NCBI RefSeq assembly: GCF_016899775.1
Contig: NZ_JACJJE010000013.1
Location: 1 to 64,000 of the forward strand
DNA from: Pseudoflavonifractor capillosus
GTDB taxonomy: Bacteria > Bacillota > Clostridia > Oscillospirales > Oscillospiraceae
Length of the DNA stretch: 64,000 nucleotides
Direction of reading: 5' to 3'
This document shows positions 22,150 through 30,425 of this stretch, in pieces. Position 1 is the first letter of the stretch; each line of letters starts with the position of its first letter. The notes under the pieces are model-generated. The model was given only the letters and a program-made list of their open reading frames with translations, ran no database searches and had not been told where the DNA came from. The translations under genes were made by a program, and so were the position numbers.

Positions 22150-23442
22150 TCAGAACAGGGGTTCGTCTCCCGGCGGAATTTCATATAAGCTGTTCAGCAG
22201 GGCCCAGTTCTGGGGGAAGGGGCTCATGAGATTCCAGTAGCCCACCCCGTACAGGCCGCGGGAGTGGGCCAGCTCCAACTTGGCGCGGATGCTCCGGGCG
22301 TCCTCGAACCACACCTCGTGCTCCCGGCCCTGGCCATCCACGTACCGGAACCAGGGGGACTGGGCCGCCTGGTCGAAGCGGATGGCCGCCCGGTTTTGGA
22401 CGGCCAGAGCCACCGCCTCCTGGTTGGAGATGGACTGGGCCCGGTCCCCCTGGCGGAAGGGGAGGGTCCAGTCGTAGCCGTAGTTGGGAATGCCCATCCA
22501 GATCTTCTCCGCCGGGATCTCGTTCAGGGCGTAGTCCACCACCAGCTCCACATTGCGCAGGGGGGCCACCGCCATGGGTGGGCCGTAAGTATAGCCCCAC
22601 TCATAGGTCATTAAAAATACGAAGTCCGCCGCCTCCCCCAGCATGCGGTAGTCGTGTCCCTCGTACAGATCCCCCCGCTGGTTGGCGGAGGTCTTGGGGG
22701 CCAGGGCTACAAAGACCGGGAGGCCCAGGGGGGACAGGCTCTCCCGCATGCGGGCGATGAAGGCGGCGTAGGCCGAGGCGTCCTCCGGGTAGACGAACTC
22801 GAAGTCCACGTCCAGCCCCCGGTACCCCTTCTGCTGGATGGTCTCCAGCAGGCTGGCCGCCAAGCGGTTCTGCACCGCCCCGTCGGTGAGGACGGTGTGG
22901 GCCAGTTCGTTGGAGAAGGTGCCCTCCTGGGTGAGAGTGGACAGGTGAAGGATGGGCCGTACCCGCATGGATTTGGCGGCGTCGATGAGGGCCTGGTCGT
23001 CCAGGGGGACGAGCCCGCCCTGGGGGGTGATGCCGTAGGTGAAGGGGGCCATGGTGGTGAGGAAAGGGAGGGTCTGGCGCAGGAGGGCCGGGTCGATCTC
23101 CGGGTAGGCGTAGCCGCCCACCGAGAGGGTCCCCTCCTTCTCCTGCTGGAAGGAGAGGACCAGCTCCTGGCCAGAGAGGGCGTTTTCTCCGCCCTCCAGC
23201 TGGGGGTTGTTCCGCAAAAGCTGGCGCAGGGAGATCCCGCCCCGCTGGGCGGCCTGGGCCAGAGTTTCCTCCGGCCGGAGGATCAGGGTCTCCCGGGGGT
23301 ACTGGACCACCAGTGACTGCCCCACCGCCAGACGGTTAGGGTCTGGGGGCCGGTTATCCAGCAGCAGGCGGGACATGGGGACGCCGTACTGCTGGGCGAT
23401 CCGGTAGAGGGTGTCCCCGGGCTGCACCACATGAATGTCCAT
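22150..23442 (-). CDS. LysM-GH18 spore cortex hydrolase, SleL-like
   Basis: 430 residues. Two LysM modules at about 3-47 (VVQPGDTLYRIAQQYGVP) and 52-97, then a GH18 barrel: GLDVDFEFVYPED carries the DxDxE catalytic motif, MTYEWGYTYGPPMAVAPL and MGIPNYGYDWTLPF the substrate strands, and GLYGVGYWNL the last strand. This is the layout of SleL/YaaH N-acetylglucosaminidases that act on spore cortex. There is no signal peptide, as expected for a mother-cell-made spore protein. It starts 12 bp after the amidase stop, so both probably form an operon. Confidence 0.9.
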   Translation of the reverse strand: MDIHVVQPGDTLYRIAQQYGVPMSRLLLDNRPPDPNRLAVGQSLVVQYPRETLILRPEETLAQAAQRGGISLRQLLRNNPQLEGGENALSGQELVLSFQQEKEGTLSVGGYAYPEIDPALLRQTLPFLTTMAPFTYGITPQGGLVPLDDQALIDAAKSMRVRPILHLSTLTQEGTFSNELAHTVLTDGAVQNRLAASLLETIQQKGYRGLDVDFEFVYPEDASAYAAFIARMRESLSPLGLPVFVALAPKTSANQRGDLYEGHDYRMLGEAADFVFLMTYEWGYTYGPPMAVAPLRNVELVVDYALNEIPAEKIWMGIPNYGYDWTLPFRQGDRAQSISNQEAVALAVQNRAAIRFDQAAQSPWFRYVDGQGREHEVWFEDARSIRAKLELAHSRGLYGVGYWNLMSPFPQNWALLNSLYEIPPGDEPLF

Positions 23443-23453
23443 GGCGTGCCTCC

Positions 23454-24197
23454 TCAGCCGTTTAGGGTGACGAAGTCGTCCTTGGCGTAGCCGATGGTCC
23501 CCTTGTAGTTGACCAGGTACCAGCCGCCGGAGTGATTGAGGATGGCAAGGGGGGCGCCGTCTGGAGCCTGGGCCAGGATGGATGCGTTCAGATTAGGGCG
23601 GGCGCGGATGTTCAGTACCCCCCAGTCCACATCCACCCGGCCGGACCGGATGGGCTCCGGGGTGAGAAAGGGGATATCAAAGAAGTCGGTGAGGGACATA
23701 ACCAGATTCCGGGCTACCGCATCCAGATTCTCCTTGATCCAGTTGGCGTCCTCCAGGTTGTCGTGGTAGCCAAGTTCCAGGAAGGCGGAGGGGGCCCGCA
23801 CCCGGCGCACCTCCCCGATGGTTGTGGTTCCCTGAGCCCGCACCAGGCTGGGCAGGGGGTAGATGGCTTTTAAATTGTTGGCGATGATGGTGGAGGCCCG
23901 CTGGCCGGGCTGGCTGGTGGGGTAGTAGAAGACGATGATTCCCCGCACCTGGCCGTATTTTCCCTCCGGGGCGGCGTTGGAGTGGAGGGCCAGATGCAGG
24001 TCATAGTTCCCCGCGTTGGAGGCGGCGATGGAGGATGCGGCGGTCATGTCCGGGGTGTTCCGGGTGTACCGGATGCCGGAGGCGTCCAAATAGGGGACCA
24101 TTTTGTCCGCCAGCAGGTTCATGTACTCCTCCTCGGTGCCGCCGTTGACGTAGTAGTTGCCCTCCTGGGTGGAGGGGGAGAGATAGATGATGGGCAT
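23454..24197 (-). CDS. N-acetylmuramoyl-L-alanine amidase with SH3-like domain
   Basis: 247 residues. An Amidase_3 fold: IYLSPSTQEGN, LHLALHSNAAPEG (zinc His and following strand), FLELGYHDNLEDANWIKEN with the catalytic Glu. The first zinc His, normally in the HGG motif near the N-terminus, appears replaced (SPSTQEGNYY). The C-terminal part (VLNIRARPNLNASIL...YAKDDFV) is an SH3_3-type wall-binding domain. No signal peptide. It precedes the SleL-like gene with a GGAGG site, which suggests spore cortex or mother-cell wall work. Confidence 0.85.
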   Translation of the reverse strand: MPIIYLSPSTQEGNYYVNGGTEEEYMNLLADKMVPYLDASGIRYTRNTPDMTAASSIAASNAGNYDLHLALHSNAAPEGKYGQVRGIIVFYYPTSQPGQRASTIIANNLKAIYPLPSLVRAQGTTTIGEVRRVRAPSAFLELGYHDNLEDANWIKENLDAVARNLVMSLTDFFDIPFLTPEPIRSGRVDVDWGVLNIRARPNLNASILAQAPDGAPLAILNHSGGWYLVNYKGTIGYAKDDFVTLNG

Positions 24198-24399
24198 AGG
24201 GCGTTACCTCCTGTTTTTTCCCATCCTATGCGGGGGGCGGAGGGAAGGTGATTTTACCCGGCTTTAAAGTCTTTTGCCGACCCTGATGAAAAATTTTCCT
24301 CGAAAATGTAATTTCAACGCAACTGGCCCCTCCCGTTTCCGTCTGAATGGTTAGAGAAGCAATTCCCGCATTTGGATCGGAAGAAAGGAGCGAAGCGAG

Positions 24400-25332
24400 A
24401 TGAAACGAGCAGTGACCATGTGGCTGGCGGCTCTGCTGGTCCTCTCCCTCACCGCCTGCGGCGGGGGAGCCAGCGGAGGAGGGGAGGCCGACGCCTCCAG
24501 CAGCGCCGAGGGAGGGGAGAGCCTCTCCTTCTCCGCGGAGGACTCCCAGAACAGCGCCCCCGGCGAGCCGGGCGCGGCAAACGGGGAGGAGGCCTCCCCC
24601 CAGGCGGGGCAGAACGCCAAGCTGATCCGCCGGGCGGAGCTGGAGATCCAGACCGAGGCCTTTGACACGGCGGCGGCCTCCCTGGAGGCGCTGGTGGCGG
24701 AAGCCGGCGGATACTTCCAGTCCGCCCAGGTGGAGGGGGGCAGCCTCCGGGACCAGAACGCGGCCCGGTACGGAAACTATGTGATCCGGCTGCCCGAGGA
24801 GAATTTCAGCGCCTTTCTGGATCAGTCCGGCACCCTGGGCTATGTGGTCCGCCGCTCCGAGAGCAGCGAGAACGTGAGCCAGGCCTACTACGACACCGAG
24901 ACCCGGCTGGCCGCCCAGCGCACCAAGCAGGAGCGGCTGCTGGACCTGCTGGCCCAGGCGGACACCATGGAGAGCATCATTGAGCTGGAGAACGCCCTGA
25001 GCGAGACGGAGTACGAGATCCAGAGCCTGACCACCGATCTGGAACACTACGACGACCTCATCGATTACGCCACCGTGGACCTGTCCCTGACGGAGGTCCT
25101 CAGTCTCAGCCAGACGCCGGGAGAGACCGCCGGACTGGGAGAGCGGATGGCCGCCGGCCTGTCCGCCAGCGCGGCGGGACTGGTCCAGGGGGTCCAGGAC
25201 CTGCTGGTGTGGCTGTCCTACCACCTATTCCTGGTGATTGTGGTGCTGGGCGCTGCCGGGGGCGGGCTGTTCTACTGGCGGCGGGTGCGCCGGGGCCGGA
25301 AAGGCGGCCCTCCGGAGGAGAGGCAGCCGTGA
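24400..25332 (+). CDS. DUF4349 lipoprotein
   Basis: 310 residues. A lipobox LSLTAC (Cys20), a Gly/Ser/Glu-rich linker, then the DUF4349 domain from about 75: KLIRRAELEIQTEAFDTAAASLEALVAEAGGYFQ, an extended coiled-coil around 175-225 (ETRLAAQRTKQERLLDLLAQA), and a C-terminal membrane segment (LFLVIVVLGAAGGGLFYW) with a basic tail. It is thus attached at both ends. Function of the family is not established. AAGGAG lies upstream. Confidence 0.88.
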   Translation: MKRAVTMWLAALLVLSLTACGGGASGGGEADASSSAEGGESLSFSAEDSQNSAPGEPGAANGEEASPQAGQNAKLIRRAELEIQTEAFDTAAASLEALVAEAGGYFQSAQVEGGSLRDQNAARYGNYVIRLPEENFSAFLDQSGTLGYVVRRSESSENVSQAYYDTETRLAAQRTKQERLLDLLAQADTMESIIELENALSETEYEIQSLTTDLEHYDDLIDYATVDLSLTEVLSLSQTPGETAGLGERMAAGLSASAAGLVQGVQDLLVWLSYHLFLVIVVLGAAGGGLFYWRRVRRGRKGGPPEERQP

Positions 25333-25396
25333 GGCCAAGAAGAAGGAAATGGTCAGAGGAGGGGCGCGGCTTCTGCCGCGCCCCCGGAAAAAGTGA

Positions 25397-25425
25397 TTGA
25401 CAGCCCGGGACGACTGTGGTATCAT
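25397..25425 (+). promoter_or_regulatory. Promoter of the Lsa-like gene
   Basis: TTGACA (25397-25402) and TATCAT (25420-25425) with 17-bp spacing. It gives a leader of about 250 nt before the coding start. Confidence 0.8.
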
Positions 25426-25459
25426 CGTCCCGACTTGAGATAGGACAGGAGGCGGGAGC

Positions 25460-25480
25460 ATGCGCAATTCCCATCGCTGA
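25460..25480 (+). CDS. Leader peptide MRNSHR
   Basis: ATG to TGA encodes six residues behind AGGAGG at 25447-25452. Short leader peptides followed by a terminator are a known way to switch on ABC-F antibiotic-resistance genes: a stalled ribosome changes leader folding. Its job here is inferred from that architecture. Confidence 0.6.
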   Translation: MRNSHR

Positions 25481-25580
25481 GCGTGATAGAGCGAGAGAGG
25501 ACCGGAGACGGTCCCGGCTTTGTCATGCCGTATGCGAGAGGGTCTTGTTTGCCTGCTCTGCCTCCGGCTGTTTTATATTT

Positions 25581-25656
25581 GGTCCTGGTGCGCCTGTGCG
25601 CGCCGGGACCCTGTCGGTGTGCCGCGAGTGTGGGGAGGACCCAGCTCGCGGTTTTT
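25581..25656 (+). promoter_or_regulatory. Attenuator of the Lsa-like gene
   Basis: CCGCGAG (25622-25628) pairs with CTCGCGG (25645-25651), followed by TTTTTGATTTT, a proper intrinsic terminator ending 29 nt before the start codon. GGTCCT at 25581-25586 can pair with GGGACC (25605-25610) in an upstream hairpin, or with AGGACC (25636-25641) inside the terminator, so alternative folds are possible. A further hairpin GGACCG/CGGTCC is at 25499-25514. Confidence 0.65.
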
Positions 25657-25685
25657 GATTTTCACCGACAAAGGAGGGCATGACC

Positions 25686-27185
25686 ATGTCTCAAATTTTG
25701 ATCCAGAACCTGGATTTCACCCACGACGGGGACCACACCCCAGTCTTTGAACGCCTGAACCTCCAGTGGGACACCGATTGGAAGCTGGGCCTGGTGGGGC
25801 GGAACGGACGGGGCAAGACCACTCTGCTGCGGCTGCTGGAGGGCAGTCTGGAAGGGAAGGGAACCATGATACGGCCGGAGCGGCCCCTCTATGTGCCGAA
25901 GCCCGTCCGGGACCCTCAGCGGCCCGCCCGGGACGTGCTGATGGACGGAGTGCCGGAGGAGGACGAGTGGAAGCTCCTGCGGGAGCTGAACAAGCTGGGG
26001 CTGGGGGAGGAGCTGCTGGACCGGCCCTTTGACCGCCTCAGCGGCGGGGAGCAGACCAGGGCCCGGCTGGCCGCCCTGTTCCTCCAGGAGGACGGCTACC
26101 CCATGATCGACGAGCCCACCAACCACCTGGACGAGGCGGGGCGGGCGCTGACCGCCCGGTATCTCCGGGGACTGCGCCGGGGGTTCCTTCTGGTCTCCCA
26201 CGACCGGGCCTTTCTGGACGGGTGCGTGGACCACATTCTGGCCCTGAACCCGGCGGGGCAGGAGCTGATCCAGGGGAACTTCTCCGTGTGGTTCCGGGAG
26301 AAGGAGGCCCGGGACCGGCGGGAGGAGGCCCAGAACGAGAAGCTGAAAGGGGAGATCCGGCGGCTGGAGCAGGCCGCCCGGCGCACCGAGAGCTGGTCCG
26401 ACCGGGTGGAGCGGAGCAAGTACGGCAGCGAGAACTCCGGATTGAAGGTGGACCGGGGCTTTGTGGGCCACAAGTCCGCCAAGATGATGAAGCGCTCCAA
26501 GAGTCTGGAAAACCGGCAGCGCAGCGCCATTCAGGAGAAATCTGCCCTGCTGAGGGACGTGGAGCACGCCGACGCCCTGAAGCTGGCGCCCAAGTCCTTC
26601 CCCGGTGGCCGCCTGCTGGAGGGGCGGGAGGTGTCCGTGTGCTACGGCGGCCGCCCGGTATGTGCCCCCTGCACCTTCCAGGTGGAGGAGGGGGACCGGA
26701 TCGCCCTGCTGGGGGGCAACGGCTCGGGCAAGACCAGCCTGCTGCGGCTGCTCATGGGGGAGGAACTGGAGCACACCGGACTGCTGCGGCGGGGCTCGGG
26801 GCTGGTGATCTCCTATGTGCCCCAGCGCGCCGACCACCTGTCCGGCCTCCCGGCGGACTTCGCCCGGGCGCAGGGGGTGGACCGCACCCAATTTTTCACC
26901 ATCCTGCGGAAGCTGGACTTCTCCCGGGCCCTGCTGGAGCGGGACATGGCGGGGTACAGCGCGGGCCAGAAGAAAAAGGTGCTCCTGGCGGCCAGCCTGT
27001 GCCAGAGCGCCCACCTGTATATCTGGGACGAGCCGCTGAACTATATCGACCTGTTCTCCCGCATCCAGCTGGAGGAGCTGATCCTCCAGTACCGGCCCAC
27101 CATGGTCTTTGTGGAGCATGACCGGACCTTCCGGGAGCACGTGGCCACCGCCGCGGTGGAGCTGTCGCGGTGGGAAATGAAATGA
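25686..27185 (+). CDS. ABC-F ribosomal protection protein, Lsa-like
   Basis: 499 residues, two ABC domains and no membrane part. Walker A motifs are LVGRNGRGKTT (about 37-46) and LGGNGSGKTS (about 341-350). Signatures are RLSGGEQTR and YSAGQKKK, and Walker B regions are YPMIDEPTNHLD and LYIWDEPLNYID. The linker between them is long and charged. QGNFSVW, VMKRSK-like MMKRSKS and the IWDEPLNY phrase match the Lsa branch, which removes lincosamides, streptogramin A and pleuromutilins from ribosomes. ATG 25686 fits AAGGAGG (8-bp spacing) better than 25680. The leader supports drug-inducible expression. Confidence 0.9.
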   Translation: MSQILIQNLDFTHDGDHTPVFERLNLQWDTDWKLGLVGRNGRGKTTLLRLLEGSLEGKGTMIRPERPLYVPKPVRDPQRPARDVLMDGVPEEDEWKLLRELNKLGLGEELLDRPFDRLSGGEQTRARLAALFLQEDGYPMIDEPTNHLDEAGRALTARYLRGLRRGFLLVSHDRAFLDGCVDHILALNPAGQELIQGNFSVWFREKEARDRREEAQNEKLKGEIRRLEQAARRTESWSDRVERSKYGSENSGLKVDRGFVGHKSAKMMKRSKSLENRQRSAIQEKSALLRDVEHADALKLAPKSFPGGRLLEGREVSVCYGGRPVCAPCTFQVEEGDRIALLGGNGSGKTSLLRLLMGEELEHTGLLRRGSGLVISYVPQRADHLSGLPADFARAQGVDRTQFFTILRKLDFSRALLERDMAGYSAGQKKKVLLAASLCQSAHLYIWDEPLNYIDLFSRIQLEELILQYRPTMVFVEHDRTFREHVATAAVELSRWEMK

Positions 27186-27226
27186 CCGAATTGATCCCTG
27201 TAGGGGCAGCCCTTGCGGCCGCCCGC

Positions 27227-27300
27227 AGCGTGTCGAAAACCCTGTGCAGAATAAAATCCGCCTGAGACAGGGTGGGGGAGCTCGAGGGGGCAGCCGCCCG
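27227..27300 (+). repeat. GTCGAAAA/GGGGGAGCTC repeat, copy 2
   Basis: AGCGTGTCGAAAA, AATCCGCCTGAG, then GGTGGGGGAGCTCGAGGGGG in the same order as the inverted copy at 19075-19150. ACCCTGT and ACAGGGT within this copy can form a stem. It ends in a CGCTTTTTTACC run and could act as a terminator for the ABC-F gene. Confidence 0.65.
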
Positions 27301-27355
27301 CTTTTTTACCTCTTATCGTACAGGGCCGCAAATCATAAAAAACGCTGAAAGCCTC

Positions 27356-27407
27356 TTGACAAAGAGAGGTTACGAGTGTAACCTATAGACAGGTTACAGC
27401 TGTACCC
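27356..27407 (+). promoter_or_regulatory. blaI promoter with twin operator dyads
   Basis: TTGACA at 27356-27361. Two dyads follow: GGTTACGAGTGTAACC (27368-27383, perfect arms) and GGTTACAGCTGTACCC (27392-27407, one mismatch), 24 bp centre to centre. BlaI/MecI operators contain TACA/TGTA-type half sites of this kind. The first dyad covers the expected -10 region. Confidence 0.75.
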
Positions 27408-27427
27408 TATCTTGGGAGGGATTCCAC

Positions 27428-27814
27428 ATGAATGAATTGGCCGCGAAAATCTCCGCCTCGGAGGTGGAGGTGCTGGAGGTGCTGTGGCAGGCGGACGCGC
27501 CCATGCCCATCGCCGCCATCCGCGCCGCCCTGGAGGGGGGCCACCAATGGGACGCCTCCACCGTCAAAACCCTGCTGCGCCGTCTGTGCGAGAAGGGCGC
27601 GGTGGAGGCGGAGAAGCGGGAGGTGTTCTACTACCGCCCCGTTCTCACCCGGCAGGAGTACCAGGCGTGGTCCACCAGCTCCCTCATTGACAAGGTGTAC
27701 CGGGGGAGCGCCAAGGACCTGGTGGCCGCTCTGGTGGAGCGGTCCCAGCTCAGCGCCCAGGACCTGGAGGACCTGCGGTCCATCCTGTACCCGGAGGAGG
27801 AAGGCCATGGGTGA
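27428..27814 (+). CDS. BlaI/MecI-family repressor
   Basis: 128 residues. The N-terminal winged helix (ISASEVEVLEVLWQADAPMPIAAIRAALE...WDASTVKTLLRRLCEKGAVEAEKREVFYYRP) and C-terminal dimer helices (SLIDKVYRGSAKDLVAALVE) match the family. The BlaI/MecI cleavage site lies in this C-terminal part in known members. It probably binds the two dyads just upstream and thereby controls itself and the M56 protease gene, which overlaps its end by 8 bp. No beta-lactamase gene is adjacent. Confidence 0.92.
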   Translation: MNELAAKISASEVEVLEVLWQADAPMPIAAIRAALEGGHQWDASTVKTLLRRLCEKGAVEAEKREVFYYRPVLTRQEYQAWSTSSLIDKVYRGSAKDLVAALVERSQLSAQDLEDLRSILYPEEEGHG

Positions 27815-29270
27815 GGAGTTTTTGGCCGCCCTGCTCTCCCTGTCCCTGTCAGGCGCCTGCCTGATGGGGCTGGCGGAGGTGCTGGCCCGCCTGCTGCGGG
27901 GCAGAATCCCGCCCGGCGTCCGGCGGCTCATGTGGCTGCTGGTGTTGTTCCGGCTGCTGTGCCCCTGGAGCATCTCTGGAGGACTGCTGGACCGGGGGAC
28001 GGCGGAGCTGCGCCAGGCGGCGGCCCCCGAGCATTCCACCCAGGCGCTGGAGGAGGTCCCCTCCCACACCGCGCCGTCCTATGAGATTTTGGAACACGAG
28101 GAAACGGGAAGACAGATCGACCTGGCGGCGGGCCTCACCGCCCTGTGGGCGGCGGGCTTCCTCACGGCGCTGGCGCGCCGGGGAGTTGCCTACGGCCGGA
28201 TGTGCCGAGAGCTGAGACACACCCTGCGGCCCGCCGGGCCGGGGGAGCGGGCCGTGTTCGCCCGCCTGACCCAGGGGGAGAAGAGACCGCCCGCCCTGCG
28301 GGTCAGCCCTGCGGCGCCCACCCCCATGCTGGTGGGGCTGCTGCGGCCCCAGCTGATCCTGCCGGAGCTGGAGCTGTCCCAGGAGGAACTGGAAGGGGTG
28401 CTCTCCCATGAGCTCACCCACTGGCGGCACCGGGACCTGTGGGGCAAGTGGCTGGCCGCCCTGGCGGTGTGCGTCCACTGGTTCAACCCGGCGGCCCGGC
28501 TCCTGGCGGAGCGGCTGGACCGGGACTGTGAGCTGTACTGCGACCAGACGGTGGCCCGGGATTGGGACCGCCCCCGGCGAGCCCGGTACGGGGAGCTGCT
28601 GCTCCGCCTGGCCGCGGGCGGGAAGGGGGCCCCATCCACCGCCCTGTTTTCCCAGAAACAGCGATTAGAGGAGCGCTTGACTGCTATGATGAATGCAAAG
28701 ACCTATGGAAAGAAGGCATTTGCCCTGGGGGCGGCCGCCTGCCTGACCCTGGCGCTGGCCACCACCGCCCTGGGGGCCTACACCGGCCCGGCGGTAGTGG
28801 AGGAACAGCTGAAAGAAGCCGGCGTGGAGGCCACGCCTGTCATGCTGGACTGGCCCATTGAGGCCGGGAACACGATAGAGCTGTCCATGAACTTTGCGAC
28901 CCGCGTCCACCCCATCACCGGGAAGATCACCTCCCACGAGGGCATCGACCTCCCCCGGGCCGGGGGAACTCCAGTGCTGGCGGCGGCGGACGGGACGGTG
29001 CTGGAGGCGGCGTTTGACACGTCGGACGGCAACTACGTCCTGCTCCGGCACGGGGACATGACTACCAAGTACGCCCACCTGCGGGAGTACGCCGTGGAGC
29101 CGGGGGAGACCGTTTTCGCCGGGGACCAGATCGGCCTGGTGGGCCGGACGGGGATGGCCACCGGGGACCACCTCCACTTCGAGGTAGCCCTGGACGGGAC
29201 CCGGGTGGACCCGCTGGACTACCTGGACGAATCCGTCGCCGCTGTGATGGGCGGCGCGGAGCTTCGATAA
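27807..29270 (+). CDS. M56 (BlaR1-type) protease with C-terminal M23 domain
   Basis: 487 residues. Membrane segments near the N-terminus (LLSLSLSGACLMGLAEVL, LMWLLVLFRLLCPW) and around 115-135 precede an M56 zinc site (VLSHELTHWRHRDL, about 195-210, with ERLDRDCELYCD downstream). One more segment (about 305-325) leads to an external M23/LytM domain from about 350 (HEGIDLPRAGGTPVLAAADG, HLHFEVALDGTRVDPLDYL). In BlaR1 the outer domain is a penicillin sensor; here it is a peptidoglycan peptidase-like module, so the signal may be the wall itself. The M23 zinc His and Asp positions are present. It forms an operon with blaI. Confidence 0.9.
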   Translation: MGEEFLAALLSLSLSGACLMGLAEVLARLLRGRIPPGVRRLMWLLVLFRLLCPWSISGGLLDRGTAELRQAAAPEHSTQALEEVPSHTAPSYEILEHEETGRQIDLAAGLTALWAAGFLTALARRGVAYGRMCRELRHTLRPAGPGERAVFARLTQGEKRPPALRVSPAAPTPMLVGLLRPQLILPELELSQEELEGVLSHELTHWRHRDLWGKWLAALAVCVHWFNPAARLLAERLDRDCELYCDQTVARDWDRPRRARYGELLLRLAAGGKGAPSTALFSQKQRLEERLTAMMNAKTYGKKAFALGAAACLTLALATTALGAYTGPAVVEEQLKEAGVEATPVMLDWPIEAGNTIELSMNFATRVHPITGKITSHEGIDLPRAGGTPVLAAADGTVLEAAFDTSDGNYVLLRHGDMTTKYAHLREYAVEPGETVFAGDQIGLVGRTGMATGDHLHFEVALDGTRVDPLDYLDESVAAVMGGAELR

Positions 29271-29284
29271 CCACAGACGACACG

Positions 29285-29314
29285 AAAAATGGCCGCGTCA
29301 CGCGGCCATTTTTT
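29285..29314. terminator. Bidirectional terminator between M56-M23 gene and dapF
   Basis: AAAAATGGCCGCG pairs with CGCGGCCATTTTT around TCA. A/T runs on both sides make it work on either strand. Confidence 0.85.
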
Positions 29315-29357
29315 GCGACAAAATCCTGTAAAGGAAAAATACTGTTCGGTTACTGGA

Positions 29358-30158
29358 TTAAAGGGATTCCTCCACATCCGCCTCAAATACGGTGACCGCC
29401 GGGCCGGTCATCCGGATGTGCCCGTCCTCCCGCCGCCAGTCCAGCTCCAGCACGCCCCCCGGCAGGTGGACGGAGGCCCTCCGGCCGCATCGGCCGGTCT
29501 TGACCCCCGCCGCCAGCACGGCGCAGGCCCCGGTGCCGCAGGCCAGGGTGATGCCGCTGCCCCGCTCCCACACCCGCACGTCCAGCCGGTCCCCGTCCCG
29601 GGGGGCGGCGAACTCCACGTTCACCCGGCCGGGGAACAGGGGAGAGCGCTCCAGAATCGGCCCCACCTTCTCCAGGGGGACCACTTTTGGGTCCGGACAG
29701 AAGATGACCGCGTGGGGGTTGCCCACCTCCACCGGCCAGGCGGAGAACACCTCGTCCTCCGCCGCCAGCTCCACCGAGGGGAGGACCCTGGGCTCCCCCA
29801 TGTCCACGGTCACCTGGTCCACCCGGCCCCGGCGCAGGTGGAGCTCCAGAGCACGGGGGCCCGCCCCGGTGTCGATGGTGAGGCAGGTTTTACGGGTGAG
29901 TCCCTTGTCGTACACGTACTTGCCCACGCACCGGATGCCGTTGCCGCACATGGTCCCCCGGGAGCCGTCGGCGTTGTACATGTCCATGGAGAAGTCCCCG
30001 GTCACGCCGGGCCGGATGGCGATGAGGCCGTCGCCCCCCACCCCGAAGTGCCGGTCGGACAGCCGCACCGCCAGCCCCGGCAGGTCCTCCGGGACCGTCT
30101 CCAGACAGTTCAAGTAAATGTAGTCGTTGCCCAGCCCCTGCATTTTGGTGATGTGCAT
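29358..30158 (-). CDS. dapF: Diaminopimelate epimerase
   Basis: 266 residues. It converts LL- to meso-diaminopimelate for lysine and peptidoglycan synthesis. Both catalytic cysteines are in place: NADGSRGTMCGNGIRCVGKY and ITLACGTGACAVLAAG. MQGLGNDYIYLN and HFGVGGDGLIAI are the other family motifs. It stands alone in the minus strand behind a GGAAAGGAG site. The next gene on that strand side is unrelated. Confidence 0.95.
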   Translation of the reverse strand: MHITKMQGLGNDYIYLNCLETVPEDLPGLAVRLSDRHFGVGGDGLIAIRPGVTGDFSMDMYNADGSRGTMCGNGIRCVGKYVYDKGLTRKTCLTIDTGAGPRALELHLRRGRVDQVTVDMGEPRVLPSVELAAEDEVFSAWPVEVGNPHAVIFCPDPKVVPLEKVGPILERSPLFPGRVNVEFAAPRDGDRLDVRVWERGSGITLACGTGACAVLAAGVKTGRCGRRASVHLPGGVLELDWRREDGHIRMTGPAVTVFEADVEESL

Positions 30159-30328
30159 GTCATCGCTCCTTTCCAGCGCCGCTGTTAAAGCTTATGCGCC
30201 GGACAGAACGATCAGACCGATCAACAAAAACTAAGTTTTGTTTACCAAATAAACTGTGGTTCGTCACACCGACGAACTGGAGAAGGGGGGAGGGGGAAAA
30301 ATTAGAGCATCGGGACAGAAATTTATAG

Positions 30329-30357
30329 TTGCAATTTCTCCCCAATTCCCCTATAAT
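30329..30357 (+). promoter_or_regulatory. Promoter of the C39-like lipoprotein gene
   Basis: TTGCAA (30329-30334) and perfect TATAAT (30352-30357), spacing 17, 69 bp upstream of the start. Confidence 0.75.
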
Positions 30358-30425
30358 TAAGCCCACTGCACTTTGCGGCGCAGAATACCAAACAAGCCGC
30401 AGATGCGGCGAAGGGAGATCGAGAA

